DNA from: CBDBLK01 sp965215445
Lineage (GTDB): Bacteria > Bdellovibrionota > Bacteriovoracia > Bacteriovoracales > Bacteriovoracaceae
NCBI GenBank assembly: GCA_965215445.1
Contig: CBDCDT010000002.1
Span: forward strand, 1,860,001 to 1,924,000
DNA length: 64,000 bases
Direction of reading: 5' to 3'
Shown: in pieces, positions 16,578 to 25,299 of the stretch
How the letters are laid out: every line of letters begins with the position of its first letter
Position numbering within the stretch: position 1 is the stretch's first letter
Made by a program: the position numbers and the translations under genes
Notes under the pieces: model-generated
The model's input: the letters and a program-made list of their open reading frames with translations, nothing else
Databases searched by the model: none
Told to the model about the DNA's origin: nothing

Positions 16578-17192
16578 ATCCATCTCATCGAACGGGGTTC
16601 CATGTCGGTTGATAAAGTCGGTGAATGCTTCCACTATGTAGCGGTTGCTATCAAAGCTACTGAGAGGAGAGATGCTCAATTGATTGCCTTTTCCAATAAG
16701 GCCACTGCGGATTTGTGACTCCAATTCACTGTAATAGCTTTTGCTCAATTTATTATTTTCCAGGGAAGCATACCCATAAAGGGATATTCCGACTGCGCCA
16801 AGGCCTCCTATAATCAGAGGCGACAATTTTTTATACTTTTTAGTCACTGTGGCAGAAACGAGAAAAAGACCTATTCCCGTCGCTATTGTCATCAAACTTT
16901 TGCCATTGGATATATCTTGACGGGATTGACCGATTTCACCCAAGAGTTCTTCAATGTGGGATTCATCAATTTTGGCCACAATGGTGCACGGGTGGCCGAG
17001 TACCGTACCAGACTCGGCCTCAACTGTGCTTTCCGTAAGCGAGCAGGCATGAACCAGGGATTGGTTTTCCGTTTCCGTATCTTGGGAGAGGAAGTAAAAT
17101 CCATCGGGGGCGGTGTCGATCAATTTTCCTTCTGCGGCCAGGGCACTGACGAGCATTGCTGTTGAACAGACGAGTCTTTTGAAATTTTTCAC
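16569..17192 (-). CDS. Small secreted/membrane protein, family with 15141-15710
   Basis: This 207-residue protein starts at GTG 17192 behind AAGGAG. A signal peptide (to about residue 20) is followed by a mature segment with two Cys residues, two hydrophobic stretches near residues 105-150, and a C-terminal helix with YYSELESQIRSGLIG that matches the paralogue on the far side of the FGE-like gene. It is probably anchored in the inner membrane by the hydrophobic pair. No known domain. Confidence 0.75.
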   Translation of the reverse strand: MKNFKRLVCSTAMLVSALAAEGKLIDTAPDGFYFLSQDTETENQSLVHACSLTESTVEAESGTVLGHPCTIVAKIDESHIEELLGEIGQSRQDISNGKSLMTIATGIGLFLVSATVTKKYKKLSPLIIGGLGAVGISLYGYASLENNKLSKSYYSELESQIRSGLIGKGNQLSISPLSSFDSNRYIVEAFTDFINRHGTPFDEMDLR

Positions 17193-17283
17193 GAAATCTC
17201 CTTGTGGCCGGTTGATTTGAGAATTTTATAATTGATTGTAGGATTAATGGGAAAGACACGAGTGGTCATTGACCCAATTATTG

Positions 17284-17913
17284 CTACAGGGTGGCCCCGG
17301 CGTTTATAAGAATTTGAATAACTTCGGGGTGGCCTTCGGATACTGCTATAAAGAGCGGAGTTTTTCCGTCGCTATTAGGAGTGTTGGGATTGACCCCGGC
17401 ATCGAGAAGAATTTGAACGACTTCCCCATGGCCTGCGTATGTTGCCTCCGTAAGCGCGGTAAAACCATCTTCGTTGCGAGAGTTGGGGTCGCTACCCGCA
17501 TCGAGAAGCATTTGAACAACTCTTGCGTGTCCTTCGCTCGCTCCCCACATGAGTGCTGTAAAATCATCTTTGTTGCGGGCGTTGGGATCGCTACCTGCAT
17601 CGAGAAGCATTTGAACAATTTCGAGGTGGCCTTGGTGTGCTCCCTCGGTAAGTGCTGTTTCTCCCATGGCATTAGAAATGTTGGGGTCGATACCGGCATC
17701 GAGAAAAATTTGAACCCTGTCGGTTGCGCCATTTCTGACATCTATAATGAGCAGCTCATTAAGTTCACGCTCTAAAGAACGAATTTCCTCCTCAAGAGAA
17801 CGAGTTTTCTCCTCAATGTCAGGTGAGATTGGCCGACGTTGCCTTCTGACTTCGGATAAACAGCCGGTCAGAAAGAGCAGGCACAAGAACGTAAAACTCA
17901 AAAAAGACTTCAT
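17284..17913 (-). CDS. Ankyrin-repeat lipoprotein
   Basis: This 209-residue protein starts at ATG 17913, with AGGAGG upstream (in AAGGAGGATTT). The signal ends in the lipobox LTGC, so Cys18 should be lipidated. A short Arg/Glu-rich coiled coil is followed by about four to five ankyrin repeats of 33 residues (pattern DGFTAL..A...GH..VVQ.LLDAGSDPN). The repeats are also visible in the DNA as a 99-bp periodicity. It is probably a periplasmic protein-binding scaffold. Confidence 0.88.
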   Translation of the reverse strand: MKSFLSFTFLCLLFLTGCLSEVRRQRRPISPDIEEKTRSLEEEIRSLERELNELLIIDVRNGATDRVQIFLDAGIDPNISNAMGETALTEGAHQGHLEIVQMLLDAGSDPNARNKDDFTALMWGASEGHARVVQMLLDAGSDPNSRNEDGFTALTEATYAGHGEVVQILLDAGVNPNTPNSDGKTPLFIAVSEGHPEVIQILINAGATL

Positions 17914-18021
17914 TTTAAATCCTCCTTACTCGATTTGGAATTTTGCCCCATTATAGGCGATAAATGACTTTTTGCAACATTTTTTTGAGGGATGGGTAGT
18001 TTTTACACGGTTTTGAGGGCG

Positions 18022-20457
18022 CTATCCCCCCGCCTTGAGGGGAAACCCCGCTTTTTCCAGGTGAGCGACGATGCGTTCTTCCGCATTTTTCAGGGCCTCG
18101 CTGCCTAAAGTTTTGGTTTTGTCCTGTAAGTGATTTCTCAAGGTGACGTATTTAAATTCGGCCTCTTTAGGAGCAAAGACATCGACGATGGCGCTGCCTG
18201 CCAGTTCCTTGATTTTAAGCGACTTGAGTGCGGCCAGGATGCTGGCCACGGGCGTTTGCAGGCCCGCTTCCACCGTGCAGTCAAAGGAAGTGGCGGGAAA
18301 TTTGGGCGGGGATTGGTAGCGGATTTTGTTTTTGATGGCGATTTTTTCAGCACTGTCCAGATTGAGAATCGCCACTGCGAGGTGCCCCTTTAGTTTTAGT
18401 TTGCGAGCGAGCGTGGGGTGCAGGGAAAAGAGTGCACCTTTCAATTTTCCCATCAGGCGGATGTGGTAAAACTCAAAGGGGTGTGCGCCCTTCCAGTCGG
18501 GATTGAGCACTTCCGAGGGAAAGGGAGCGTCCCGCTCCACCCAGTCGATGGGGTATTTACAGGCGCGCATCAGGCGCTCCAATGTATTCGCCAGCTCTTT
18601 AAAGGGCGAGGCCTCGTGCTGGTAAAAGGCCAGCGCCAATTGGGAGATTTCCCGCCTGAAGTCTTTGGCATCAGGGAGGTAACTGCGCCCGATTTCAAAA
18701 AGGCGAAATTGCTCTTCGCGCTTGGCATTTTGGGCCACCGTTTTGAGCAGACCGGGCACTAAACTCGGGCGCATCTGCTGGCAGTCCCGCGAGGGGGCGT
18801 TGAGAAGTTGCAGGCCTTCGCCCGCTTCGGGCCAGTCTGCTTCTTTTAAAAGTTGGGCGCCGATCAGGGGATAGTTTTGAATCTCGAAGGCCCCCGCTTG
18901 CCAGACCAGGCCGTGTTTGAGTTTTCGGTGGAGAATTTGGGCGGGAGTCAGGCGTGCCGTTCGCACTTCCAGGCGTGGAGGTGTTGCCGGAATATTGCCG
19001 TAGCCGATCATGCGCCCCACTTCTTCGATCAAGTCTGCTGTGCCTTCGATGTCTTTTGTGGCCCGATAGGAAGGGACGCGCACACTCCAGGATTCTCCCT
19101 TTTGCTCGACTTGAAAATCCAGACGCTGCAAAATGCCAGCGACGCGGGCCTTGTCCAAAGATGCCCCCAAAACGCTTTGCAGGTGTGCCCACTCCAGATC
19201 AATGATGACGGGTTTGATCTCGGAGAGGTCAGGCCCTGCATATTCCACCACGCCTACAATTTGGGCCTTGGGACAGAGTTTGCAGGTCAACTCCCAAGTG
19301 CGCCACAAAACCCGCTCCATGCAAAGCGAGTCCAGGCCCTTTTCAAAGCGCTGGCAGGCCTCCGTGCGCAACCCCAGGCGAGTGGAAGTGGAGCGAGTGT
19401 GGCCGGCCTTCCAGTTGGCCACTTCGATAAAGATTTTTTGCGTGTTTTGGTTCACTCCTGAATGGAGTCCACCCATCACTCCCGCCAAAACCAGCGCGCC
19501 CTTTTGGTCGGCGATAACCGTATCCGTGGGCACCAGTTGGCGCTCGATTTCATCCAGTGTGGTCAGGGTTTCTCCCTCCCTGGCCAGTCTGATGTGTACC
19601 CGCCCGCCCTGGATACTCTCCCGATCAAAAATGTGCAGAGGGTGTCCCAGTTCGAGCATGACGTAGTTGGAAATGTCCACGATGTTGTTGATCGGCCGCA
19701 GTCCCACCGCGCTCAGGCGCGCCTGCATCCACGCCGGAGAGGGGCCGATTTCAATGCCGTCGATGGAAAGGCCAAAGTACCCCAGACAGGCGCTGTCCGC
19801 TTCCACTTCTATTTTGATGGGGGAAGGGGGGCCATTTTGTTTTTTCCAGTCTACGTTGCAGGGATGGGAAAGCTCTGATTCAAAGATGGCCGCAAATTCC
19901 CGGGCCATGCCGTAGTGGCCCCACAAATCCGGCCGGTGGGTCAGCGACTTGTTGTCGATGTCAAAGATCACGTCGCTTTCCAGCGACTGGTATTGTTTCA
20001 GGTATTGATCGAATTTTTGTCCGATGGGTGCTTCCGGGTGTAGGTGGATAATGCCTTCGGCCTCATCGGACAGGCCCAATTCGTATTCGGAACAAAGCAT
20101 CCCCTCGGATTTTATGCCGCGAATTTCCTTTGCTTCGAGAGTGAGGCCGGTGGGAAGAGTCGCCCCCACCGGAACAAAGGCCGCCTTCATGCCGATTTTG
20201 ATGTTGGGCGCCCCACACACCACTCGGTGTTTGCGCCCTCCCTGCATTTGAAAATCCGCCAGCCACAAGGTGTCGGCGTTGGGATGGGGTTCTTTGCCGG
20301 TGACTTCGACGACTTCTACACAATTCCAGGCGCCGCCGGTTTCGCGCACTTCTTCCACTTCCGCCGTCGCCAAAGTCAGGCGCTCGGAGAGTTCTCGCGG
20401 GGAGAGACCTTCCGGGATGCTGACAAAATCTTTAATCCAGTTGAGGGAGATGAGCAT
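18022..20457 (-). CDS. pheT: Phenylalanine-tRNA ligase beta subunit
   Basis: At 811 residues this is a full-length PheT. The N-terminal tRNA-binding EMAP-like domain (VVEVTGKEPHPNADTLWLADF, VVCGAPNIK) is followed by the B3/B4 editing region (MQARLSAVGLRPINNIVDISNYVMLE), the B5 domain, a catalytic-like domain (RPSLVPGLL, LFEIGRSY) and a C-terminal anticodon-binding fold ending ERIVAHLEKAGF. Together with PheS it forms the alpha2beta2 enzyme that charges tRNA-Phe. It follows pheS by 8 bases in the same operon. Confidence 0.96.
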   Translation of the reverse strand: MLISLNWIKDFVSIPEGLSPRELSERLTLATAEVEEVRETGGAWNCVEVVEVTGKEPHPNADTLWLADFQMQGGRKHRVVCGAPNIKIGMKAAFVPVGATLPTGLTLEAKEIRGIKSEGMLCSEYELGLSDEAEGIIHLHPEAPIGQKFDQYLKQYQSLESDVIFDIDNKSLTHRPDLWGHYGMAREFAAIFESELSHPCNVDWKKQNGPPSPIKIEVEADSACLGYFGLSIDGIEIGPSPAWMQARLSAVGLRPINNIVDISNYVMLELGHPLHIFDRESIQGGRVHIRLAREGETLTTLDEIERQLVPTDTVIADQKGALVLAGVMGGLHSGVNQNTQKIFIEVANWKAGHTRSTSTRLGLRTEACQRFEKGLDSLCMERVLWRTWELTCKLCPKAQIVGVVEYAGPDLSEIKPVIIDLEWAHLQSVLGASLDKARVAGILQRLDFQVEQKGESWSVRVPSYRATKDIEGTADLIEEVGRMIGYGNIPATPPRLEVRTARLTPAQILHRKLKHGLVWQAGAFEIQNYPLIGAQLLKEADWPEAGEGLQLLNAPSRDCQQMRPSLVPGLLKTVAQNAKREEQFRLFEIGRSYLPDAKDFRREISQLALAFYQHEASPFKELANTLERLMRACKYPIDWVERDAPFPSEVLNPDWKGAHPFEFYHIRLMGKLKGALFSLHPTLARKLKLKGHLAVAILNLDSAEKIAIKNKIRYQSPPKFPATSFDCTVEAGLQTPVASILAALKSLKIKELAGSAIVDVFAPKEAEFKYVTLRNHLQDKTKTLGSEALKNAEERIVAHLEKAGFPLKAGG

Positions 20458-20465
20458 GGCAATTC

Positions 20466-21506
20466 CTAGTAGAGTTTAAACTGGCGCAAAAAGCGCAGGT
20501 CGCTGGCCGCCAGGTGGCGGATGTCGTCGATGGCGTATTTCATCATCACCAGGCGGTCGAGTCCCAGCCCGAAGGCAAAACCGTTCCACTCACGGGCGTC
20601 GATTCCCCCGGCGGCGAGGACGTTGGGGTGAACCATCCCGCAGGGGAGGAGTTCCACCCAACCGCTTTGTTTACAGACGGAACAACCGCGCCCTTTGCAA
20701 ATAAAGCACTGAATGTCCAGTTCAAAGCCCGGTTCCACAAAGGGAAAATACCCCGGCCGCAGGCGCACCTTCACTGCGCGCTTGAAAATTTCCTGTAGCA
20801 GGGTTTGCATAAAGTAGATCAGGTTGCCCACGCTCACTTGGCGGTCGATCAACATACCCTCCAGTTGGCAAAAGACCATTTCGTGTCCGGCATCGGTGCG
20901 CTCGGCGCGGAAAACCACTCCCGGGGCGATAAAGCGCAAGGGCGGTTTGCGCGACTGCATGGCGCGCACCTGGATGGTGGAGGTGTGGGTGCGCAGCAGG
21001 TATTTATCATTAAACCAAAAAGTGTCCTGCATATCCCGCGCGGGGTGGTCTGCGGGAATATTTAAGGCCTCAAAGTTGTGCCATTCATCTTCAATGTGGG
21101 GGCCGTCGATGACTTCAAAACCCATGGACAAAAAAATGTCTTCGATTTCTTTTTGCACCGGCCAGCGCGGATGATAACCGCCGTGCAAGCGGCCCTTTTC
21201 GCGCACTCGCTCCAGGTCGCTAATGTCGATTTTCTGGTTTGCGAGCTTGCGTTCGATTTCGGTGTTTTCTATTGCATAGATTTTTTCCTGCAGGCCCTTT
21301 TGGATGCGCTCTTTGAGTGCCTGGAGTTGGGGGCCGAAGGCTTTTCTGTCTTCTGGAGAGAGGTCTTTGACGCCCTTGAGAAGACTTGTCAGCCGACCTT
21401 TTTTGCCCAGGTATTCGGCCTTCAAATTGGCCACTTCCGAGGGGTGGGAAAGCTCTCCTGCGCGCGCTTGAAAATCCTCTAAAATGTCTTTTAATTCCGT
21501 TTCCAA
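20466..21506 (-). CDS. pheS: Phenylalanine-tRNA ligase alpha subunit
   Basis: This 346-residue protein starts at TTG 21506, one base after the stop of the kinase gene upstream. An N-terminal coiled coil is followed by the class II core: HPRWPVQKEIEDIFLSMGF and NFEALNIPADHPARDMQDTF (motif 2 region), HTSTIQVRAM, and GLGLDRLVMMKY (motif 3). A CxxC pair-like segment, CFICKGRGCSVCKQSGW, is seen in many PheS proteins. The GGAG in the end of the upstream gene probably serves as ribosome site. No Phe leader peptide or T-box is visible. Confidence 0.96.
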   Translation of the reverse strand: METELKDILEDFQARAGELSHPSEVANLKAEYLGKKGRLTSLLKGVKDLSPEDRKAFGPQLQALKERIQKGLQEKIYAIENTEIERKLANQKIDISDLERVREKGRLHGGYHPRWPVQKEIEDIFLSMGFEVIDGPHIEDEWHNFEALNIPADHPARDMQDTFWFNDKYLLRTHTSTIQVRAMQSRKPPLRFIAPGVVFRAERTDAGHEMVFCQLEGMLIDRQVSVGNLIYFMQTLLQEIFKRAVKVRLRPGYFPFVEPGFELDIQCFICKGRGCSVCKQSGWVELLPCGMVHPNVLAAGGIDAREWNGFAFGLGLDRLVMMKYAIDDIRHLAASDLRFLRQFKLY

Positions 21507-21507
21507 T

Positions 21508-22548
21508 TTAAAACCGCTCCTTCAAGCGTTTATAAAAGGCCTTTAGTTCTTCCCTGCTGACGGTGGCGGTTCCGCGTTTGCCCACCACCACTCCGGCCGC
21601 ACAGTTGCCCAGCCAGGCCGCCTCGGAGAGACTTGCGCCCGCCAACAGGGCGGCGGTCAAAAGGCCGATGGTGGTGTCTCCGGCACCGGAGACATCGTAC
21701 ACTTCCTGCGCCACTGTGGGAATCATACGCAGACAAGAAGATGCTGCAAAGTCCGGGGATTGGGTGTCCAAAAGCGCCATGCCCTCGGCCCCCAAGGTCA
21801 GTACCACTTTTTCGAGTTGCAGTTGGGTCACCAGATCGCGGGCCATTTTTTCCAGGTCGTCTTTTTGGTAGGTGTCGCCGGCCAGATTCAGGGCCTGCAA
21901 CATATTTCTCGCCTCTTTGAGGTTGGGTTTGAGCAGAGTCGCCCCGGCGTAAATGGTGGGACTGACGTTGCTGCCGGGATCGACCGCTACCATTTTTCCC
22001 GCCCGCTTGGCCAAACCCACAATTTCGGAAACCACCGTGCCAGTCAGGGTTCCCTTGCCGTAGTCTTCCAAAATGATGCCCTTGTGGTGGGGCAGCAGGG
22101 CGCGCACCTTTTCCACTATTTGTTCGGCGATTTCTGCGCCCACCGGAGTCGCCTCTTCGTAGTCGATGCGGCAGATTTGCTGGGCCTGCGTGGTGATGCG
22201 CTCTTTGAAAATAGTGGGGCGAGTGGGGTCGCACACCAGTCCGTCGCTCTTCATGCCCAGGGCGTTTAATTGCTGAATCAGGCGCTGGGCGCGCAGGTCG
22301 TCCCCCACCACTCCACAGAGGGTGCTCTCCACGTTCAAACTTTTGAGGTTGTCGGCGACGTTGGCGGCCAGTCCCAGTTTTTCCCACTCGCGCTCGACGG
22401 ACAAAACCGGAACCGGCGCTTCGGGGGAAATGCGCGCGACTTCGCCACTGGTGTATTTGTCCAGTCCCAAATCCCCCACCACTAAAATGGGGCCGGCGGC
22501 GGGCAGGGCCTCGATCAGTTGGGTAAAGCGCTCTTCGGCCATGTTCAC
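21508..22548 (-). CDS. rfaE1: D-glycero-beta-D-manno-heptose-7-phosphate kinase (RfaE1/HldE kinase domain)
   Basis: This PfkB-family sugar kinase has 346 residues from GTG 22548, which overlaps the glycosyltransferase stop (GTGA). It shows VVGDLGLDKYTSGEVARISPEAPVPVL near the start, the substrate and anion segments KPNLKEARN and LTLGAEGMALLD, and DVSGAGDTTIG with the catalytic Asp. The N-terminal motif is typical of the kinase half of HldE in ADP-heptose synthesis for LPS inner core. The adenylyltransferase half is absent, so a separate RfaE2 is expected elsewhere. Confidence 0.87.
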   Translation of the reverse strand: MNMAEERFTQLIEALPAAGPILVVGDLGLDKYTSGEVARISPEAPVPVLSVEREWEKLGLAANVADNLKSLNVESTLCGVVGDDLRAQRLIQQLNALGMKSDGLVCDPTRPTIFKERITTQAQQICRIDYEEATPVGAEIAEQIVEKVRALLPHHKGIILEDYGKGTLTGTVVSEIVGLAKRAGKMVAVDPGSNVSPTIYAGATLLKPNLKEARNMLQALNLAGDTYQKDDLEKMARDLVTQLQLEKVVLTLGAEGMALLDTQSPDFAASSCLRMIPTVAQEVYDVSGAGDTTIGLLTAALLAGASLSEAAWLGNCAAGVVVGKRGTATVSREELKAFYKRLKERF

Positions 22549-23633
22549 GGGGTGCTCTCCACGGCGGGGTTCAAAAGTTTTTGGCACGCCTCGGTCACCC
22601 GTTCCACCGTCAGTTTGGGCATACATTCAAAAAAGGAACAGGCCTCGCCGGCGCAACGGGCGCGCTCACCACATTCCACCTGGGGGGTGAGTACGACCAC
22701 ATTTTCATCTCTTCGCAGAGGCATCCAGCGTCTTTCCCCCGCCAGAGGCGAATACAGCGCCACCTGTTTGATGCCCAGACTGTTGGCGATATGGGTGGGG
22801 CCGGTGGCGGGGGCCACCAGCAAGCGGGCACCGGCCAGCAAGTGGATAAAGTGCCGCAATCCATGCCCGGATCCGTTGTAAAAAGAAATATCCTGCGCCA
22901 ATGGAAGGGCCTTTTTTTCTTCCAAATAGTGGTGCAACCCTTTCAGATAGGGAGCGTCCCCCTCGGTGTGGGAGACAATATAGCGGTAGCGTTGGGGATA
23001 GAGTGTCTGCAAATTTTCGATCAATTGGGCATAAAAGGCCCCCGGCCAGTTGAGGGCACTGCCACCCATGCCCGGATGGATAAAGATCAAGGGGCGGGAA
23101 TCGCCGTTTTGGGTTTTGCGGAAGCGCTCATTGATGGTTCGTTTTTCCCCATCGTTTAAGCGCAGTTCCGTGTGGTAGTCGCTTGCCTGTGAAGCGGGGC
23201 GGATACTCAAAGGCGCCAACAAGTCCATATTGCACAAACTTTCGTGGCGTTTTCCGTCGCCGCGGGATTGGCGCACGCCCTGATTCAAAAATAAAAAGCT
23301 GGGCCAGCGCGAGAGCAGTCCGGCCCGTCTGGGAATACTTTTGAAGTAGGCGTAAAAGCTGGCCCAGTGAGTGCCGCTCACATACAGGTAAGTGTCGGGG
23401 GAAAAACCTCTAAAGATATGCGCCAGGTGCTGCCATTTGGAAAAAAAGTTTTGTTCGGGATCAAAAATCCAGTAGGCGTCCAATTGGTCGATTAAGGGCA
23501 TCAGATCGCGGCAGCGGGGACTGGCGAGCATGCCGACTTTGGCGTGGGGGTGGTGCTCCTTGATAAGTTTTACGACTGGCACGGTCAAGAGCATATCGCC
23601 GATGGCATCGGTGCGGTTGATGAGAATTCTCAT
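22545..23633 (-). CDS. Glycosyltransferase family 9 (heptosyltransferase-like)
   Basis: This 362-residue protein begins MRILINRTDAIGDMLLTVPV, the GT9 N-terminal signature. IFIHPGMGGSALNWP starts the second Rossmann half, and LVAPATGPTHIANSLGIKQVALYSP is the ADP-heptose-binding region. The C-terminus has several Cys residues (CGERARC...CSFFECMP), as in many GT9 members. Context with the heptose kinase supports transfer of heptose to LPS core. Start and stop overlap both neighbours by 4 bases. Confidence 0.9.
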   Translation of the reverse strand: MRILINRTDAIGDMLLTVPVVKLIKEHHPHAKVGMLASPRCRDLMPLIDQLDAYWIFDPEQNFFSKWQHLAHIFRGFSPDTYLYVSGTHWASFYAYFKSIPRRAGLLSRWPSFLFLNQGVRQSRGDGKRHESLCNMDLLAPLSIRPASQASDYHTELRLNDGEKRTINERFRKTQNGDSRPLIFIHPGMGGSALNWPGAFYAQLIENLQTLYPQRYRYIVSHTEGDAPYLKGLHHYLEEKKALPLAQDISFYNGSGHGLRHFIHLLAGARLLVAPATGPTHIANSLGIKQVALYSPLAGERRWMPLRRDENVVVLTPQVECGERARCAGEACSFFECMPKLTVERVTEACQKLLNPAVESTP

Positions 23634-24334
23634 GGCAATTTGAGTTGGCGCTGATTTGCCTGCTGGCGAACGGTGGTTAACATGGACTCCAAGGCCTCCT
23701 TCAAAGTCAGGTCGCTGGTGTCCAATACCACGGCGTCTTCAACTTGTACCAGGGGGGCGTGATGGCGCTCTCGGTCGCGCCGGTCGCGTTCTTCTAAATC
23801 CTGCAAAATCTCTTTTTGTCCGGGGGGATTTTCGCACTGCTTACGCAATTGCCTCCAGCGCCTTTGGGCGCGCACTTCCACTTTCGCGGTGACAAAAAAT
23901 TTGCAAAAGGCGTCGGGGAAGACCACGCTGCCCACGTCTCGCCCTTCCATCACGCACATGCGGTTTTGCGGGAGATTTCTCTGGCAGTCCAGCAGATAGT
24001 GCCGCACACAGGGCAGTGTGGAAACCTGGCTGGCCCATTGGGAGGCCTGATTTTGCCGAATGTCGCGGGTCAAATCTTCGCCGTCAACTTCCACCAGCAC
24101 TCCTTCTCGCTCGGCAGGGGCATAGCGAAACTCAATCTCGGCAAGCAATTTCTGCGCGGCGTCTCCCTCTTCAAAGGGCAATCCCCGGCGCTGGAAAGCA
24201 AGCCCTATGGCGCGGAACATGGCCCCAGTGTCAACGTAGAGCAGACTCAAATTTTCGGCCAGGGAGTGGGCCAGAGTGGATTTTCCCGCCCCGCTCGGCC
24301 CATCTATGGCGACGACGGCAACAGTCTTTGACAT
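23630..24334 (-). CDS. cmk: Cytidylate kinase
   Basis: This 234-residue P-loop kinase has GPSGAGKST at 12-20, LYVDTGAMFRAIG, and MEGRDVGSVVFPDAFCKFFVTA, all diagnostic of CMP/dCMP kinase, plus the LID region ERDRRDRERHHAPL. It is the first gene of the minus-strand run, and its last bases overlap the GT9 start (ATGA). It supplies CDP for nucleotide pools; its coupling to LPS and tRNA synthetase genes appears to be organisational. Confidence 0.95.
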   Translation of the reverse strand: MSKTVAVVAIDGPSGAGKSTLAHSLAENLSLLYVDTGAMFRAIGLAFQRRGLPFEEGDAAQKLLAEIEFRYAPAEREGVLVEVDGEDLTRDIRQNQASQWASQVSTLPCVRHYLLDCQRNLPQNRMCVMEGRDVGSVVFPDAFCKFFVTAKVEVRAQRRWRQLRKQCENPPGQKEILQDLEERDRRDRERHHAPLVQVEDAVVLDTSDLTLKEALESMLTTVRQQANQRQLKLP

Positions 24335-24416
24335 GGCCTGTGAAGTTTAGCACCCGCCTCTCCCATCGCCTAGTTTTATAGATAGTTTAACGAGAGAATA
24401 ACTCAAAAATGATATA

Positions 24417-24430
24417 TTGCATTAATGCAA
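24417..24430. promoter_or_regulatory. 14-bp perfect palindrome in the cmk upstream region
   Basis: TTGCATTAATGCAA reads the same on both strands. It lies about 85 bases before the cmk start and just after the NYN gene's stop. It could be a regulator site or simply AT-rich chance; no second copy is seen. Confidence 0.3.
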
Positions 24431-24438
24431 GTATATTC

Positions 24439-25083
24439 CTATAAGGCCCATGCCTTGGGACAATGAATTTCTCCCCTGGAAGTTTTTATCTTGGAAGGAA
24501 ACTGGGAGTTTTTAAAAATGCTATCGGTTTTAATCCCTTTAAAATAATGGGATGCTCTCTTTAAATTATTGTGAACTTGTTCGTAAGGACTTATAACGAC
24601 AACCAATTTTTTTAAATTTTTCTTAATATGAAGAAGTGGTCTTACAAGATCGGTATCATTGGAAATTAACACGACACAGTCGTGTTTGTTTTGATGGCCA
24701 TCTGCAATCATATCGGTTGCAATATTGACATCTGATTGCTTTTCTTCAAATCTTTTCACTGTAACAATTTTTTTAATTTTTCTGTTGTTGGGGTCGCAAA
24801 GAAGGCCCTTGATTGTACGACGTTTGAACTGGCCAAAAATGATTTCCAAATTGGGGATGGTTTCAATGGCCCTTAAATATGTGTTTTGTCTGATGACTTT
24901 GTGTGGGTCACTATCATCTCTTTTTACTCTTGCAGTAAAAAATTTGATTTTTTGAATATCGTGTTCTCCCGGCCTTAAACAGGCCTCGACAAATTTTTCA
25001 AGATTGAGCCATTTAAAGGGGGTTTTTTTTATACGATAATAAAGATTAAAACCGTCGATATAAACAAAGGTGGATTTTTTCAT
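24439..25083 (-). CDS. NYN-domain ribonuclease-like protein (LabA/DUF88 type)
   Basis: This 214-residue protein starts at ATG 25083. The NYN/PIN-like core is clear: VYIDGFNLYY at 7-16 gives the first acidic residue, EKQSDVNIATDMIADG and VLISNDTDLVRPLLH give the others, with LVVVISPYE on the last strand. These proteins are predicted metal-dependent RNases. The gene is distinctly more AT-rich than cmk downstream, which suggests transfer. A strong promoter and a terminator-like hairpin precede it, and the hairpin's U-tract ends only 9 bases before the ATG. Confidence 0.87.
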   Translation of the reverse strand: MKKSTFVYIDGFNLYYRIKKTPFKWLNLEKFVEACLRPGEHDIQKIKFFTARVKRDDSDPHKVIRQNTYLRAIETIPNLEIIFGQFKRRTIKGLLCDPNNRKIKKIVTVKRFEEKQSDVNIATDMIADGHQNKHDCVVLISNDTDLVRPLLHIKKNLKKLVVVISPYEQVHNNLKRASHYFKGIKTDSIFKNSQFPSKIKTSRGEIHCPKAWAL

Positions 25084-25091
25084 CAGGCCTT

Positions 25092-25119
25092 AAAAAGCAA
25101 AGGCGGCCAAAAGGCCGCC
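25092..25119 (-). terminator. Attenuator-like hairpin directly before the NYN gene
   Basis: On the minus strand a perfect 7-base stem GGCGGCC/GGCCGCC with a TTTT loop (25102-25119) is followed by TTTGCTTTTT. A smaller stem (CCCGA/TCGGG) lies just upstream. This is a good intrinsic terminator placed between a promoter and its gene, so it would cut off most transcripts unless read-through is allowed. Confidence 0.7.
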
Positions 25120-25157
25120 CGCACCCGACAGTCGAAACGATCGGGGATGTTGCTCCT

Positions 25158-25186
25158 ATTATCGCTTTTCCTGCCAAAAAAGTCAA
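25158..25186 (-). promoter_or_regulatory. Sigma-70-type promoter for the NYN leader
   Basis: On the minus strand TTGACT (25186-25181), a 17-base spacer and GATAAT (25163-25158) make a near-consensus promoter. Transcription would start around 25151, giving a leader of about 70 bases before the NYN start. Confidence 0.7.
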
Positions 25187-25299
25187 GAGTCTAAGTGTGT
25201 CAACATAATACCGTTGATTTGGTGCTTGGGGCCAGAAGCAATTTCGACCATTTTTCCACTTGTCATATCGAAGCAAATAGATATAATTTATGATTTTAT

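Noticed and set aside
17269..17775. 168-codon plus-strand open frame
   Set aside because: It is the antisense shadow of the ankyrin repeats encoded on the minus strand; the 99-bp repeat keeps the other frame open.
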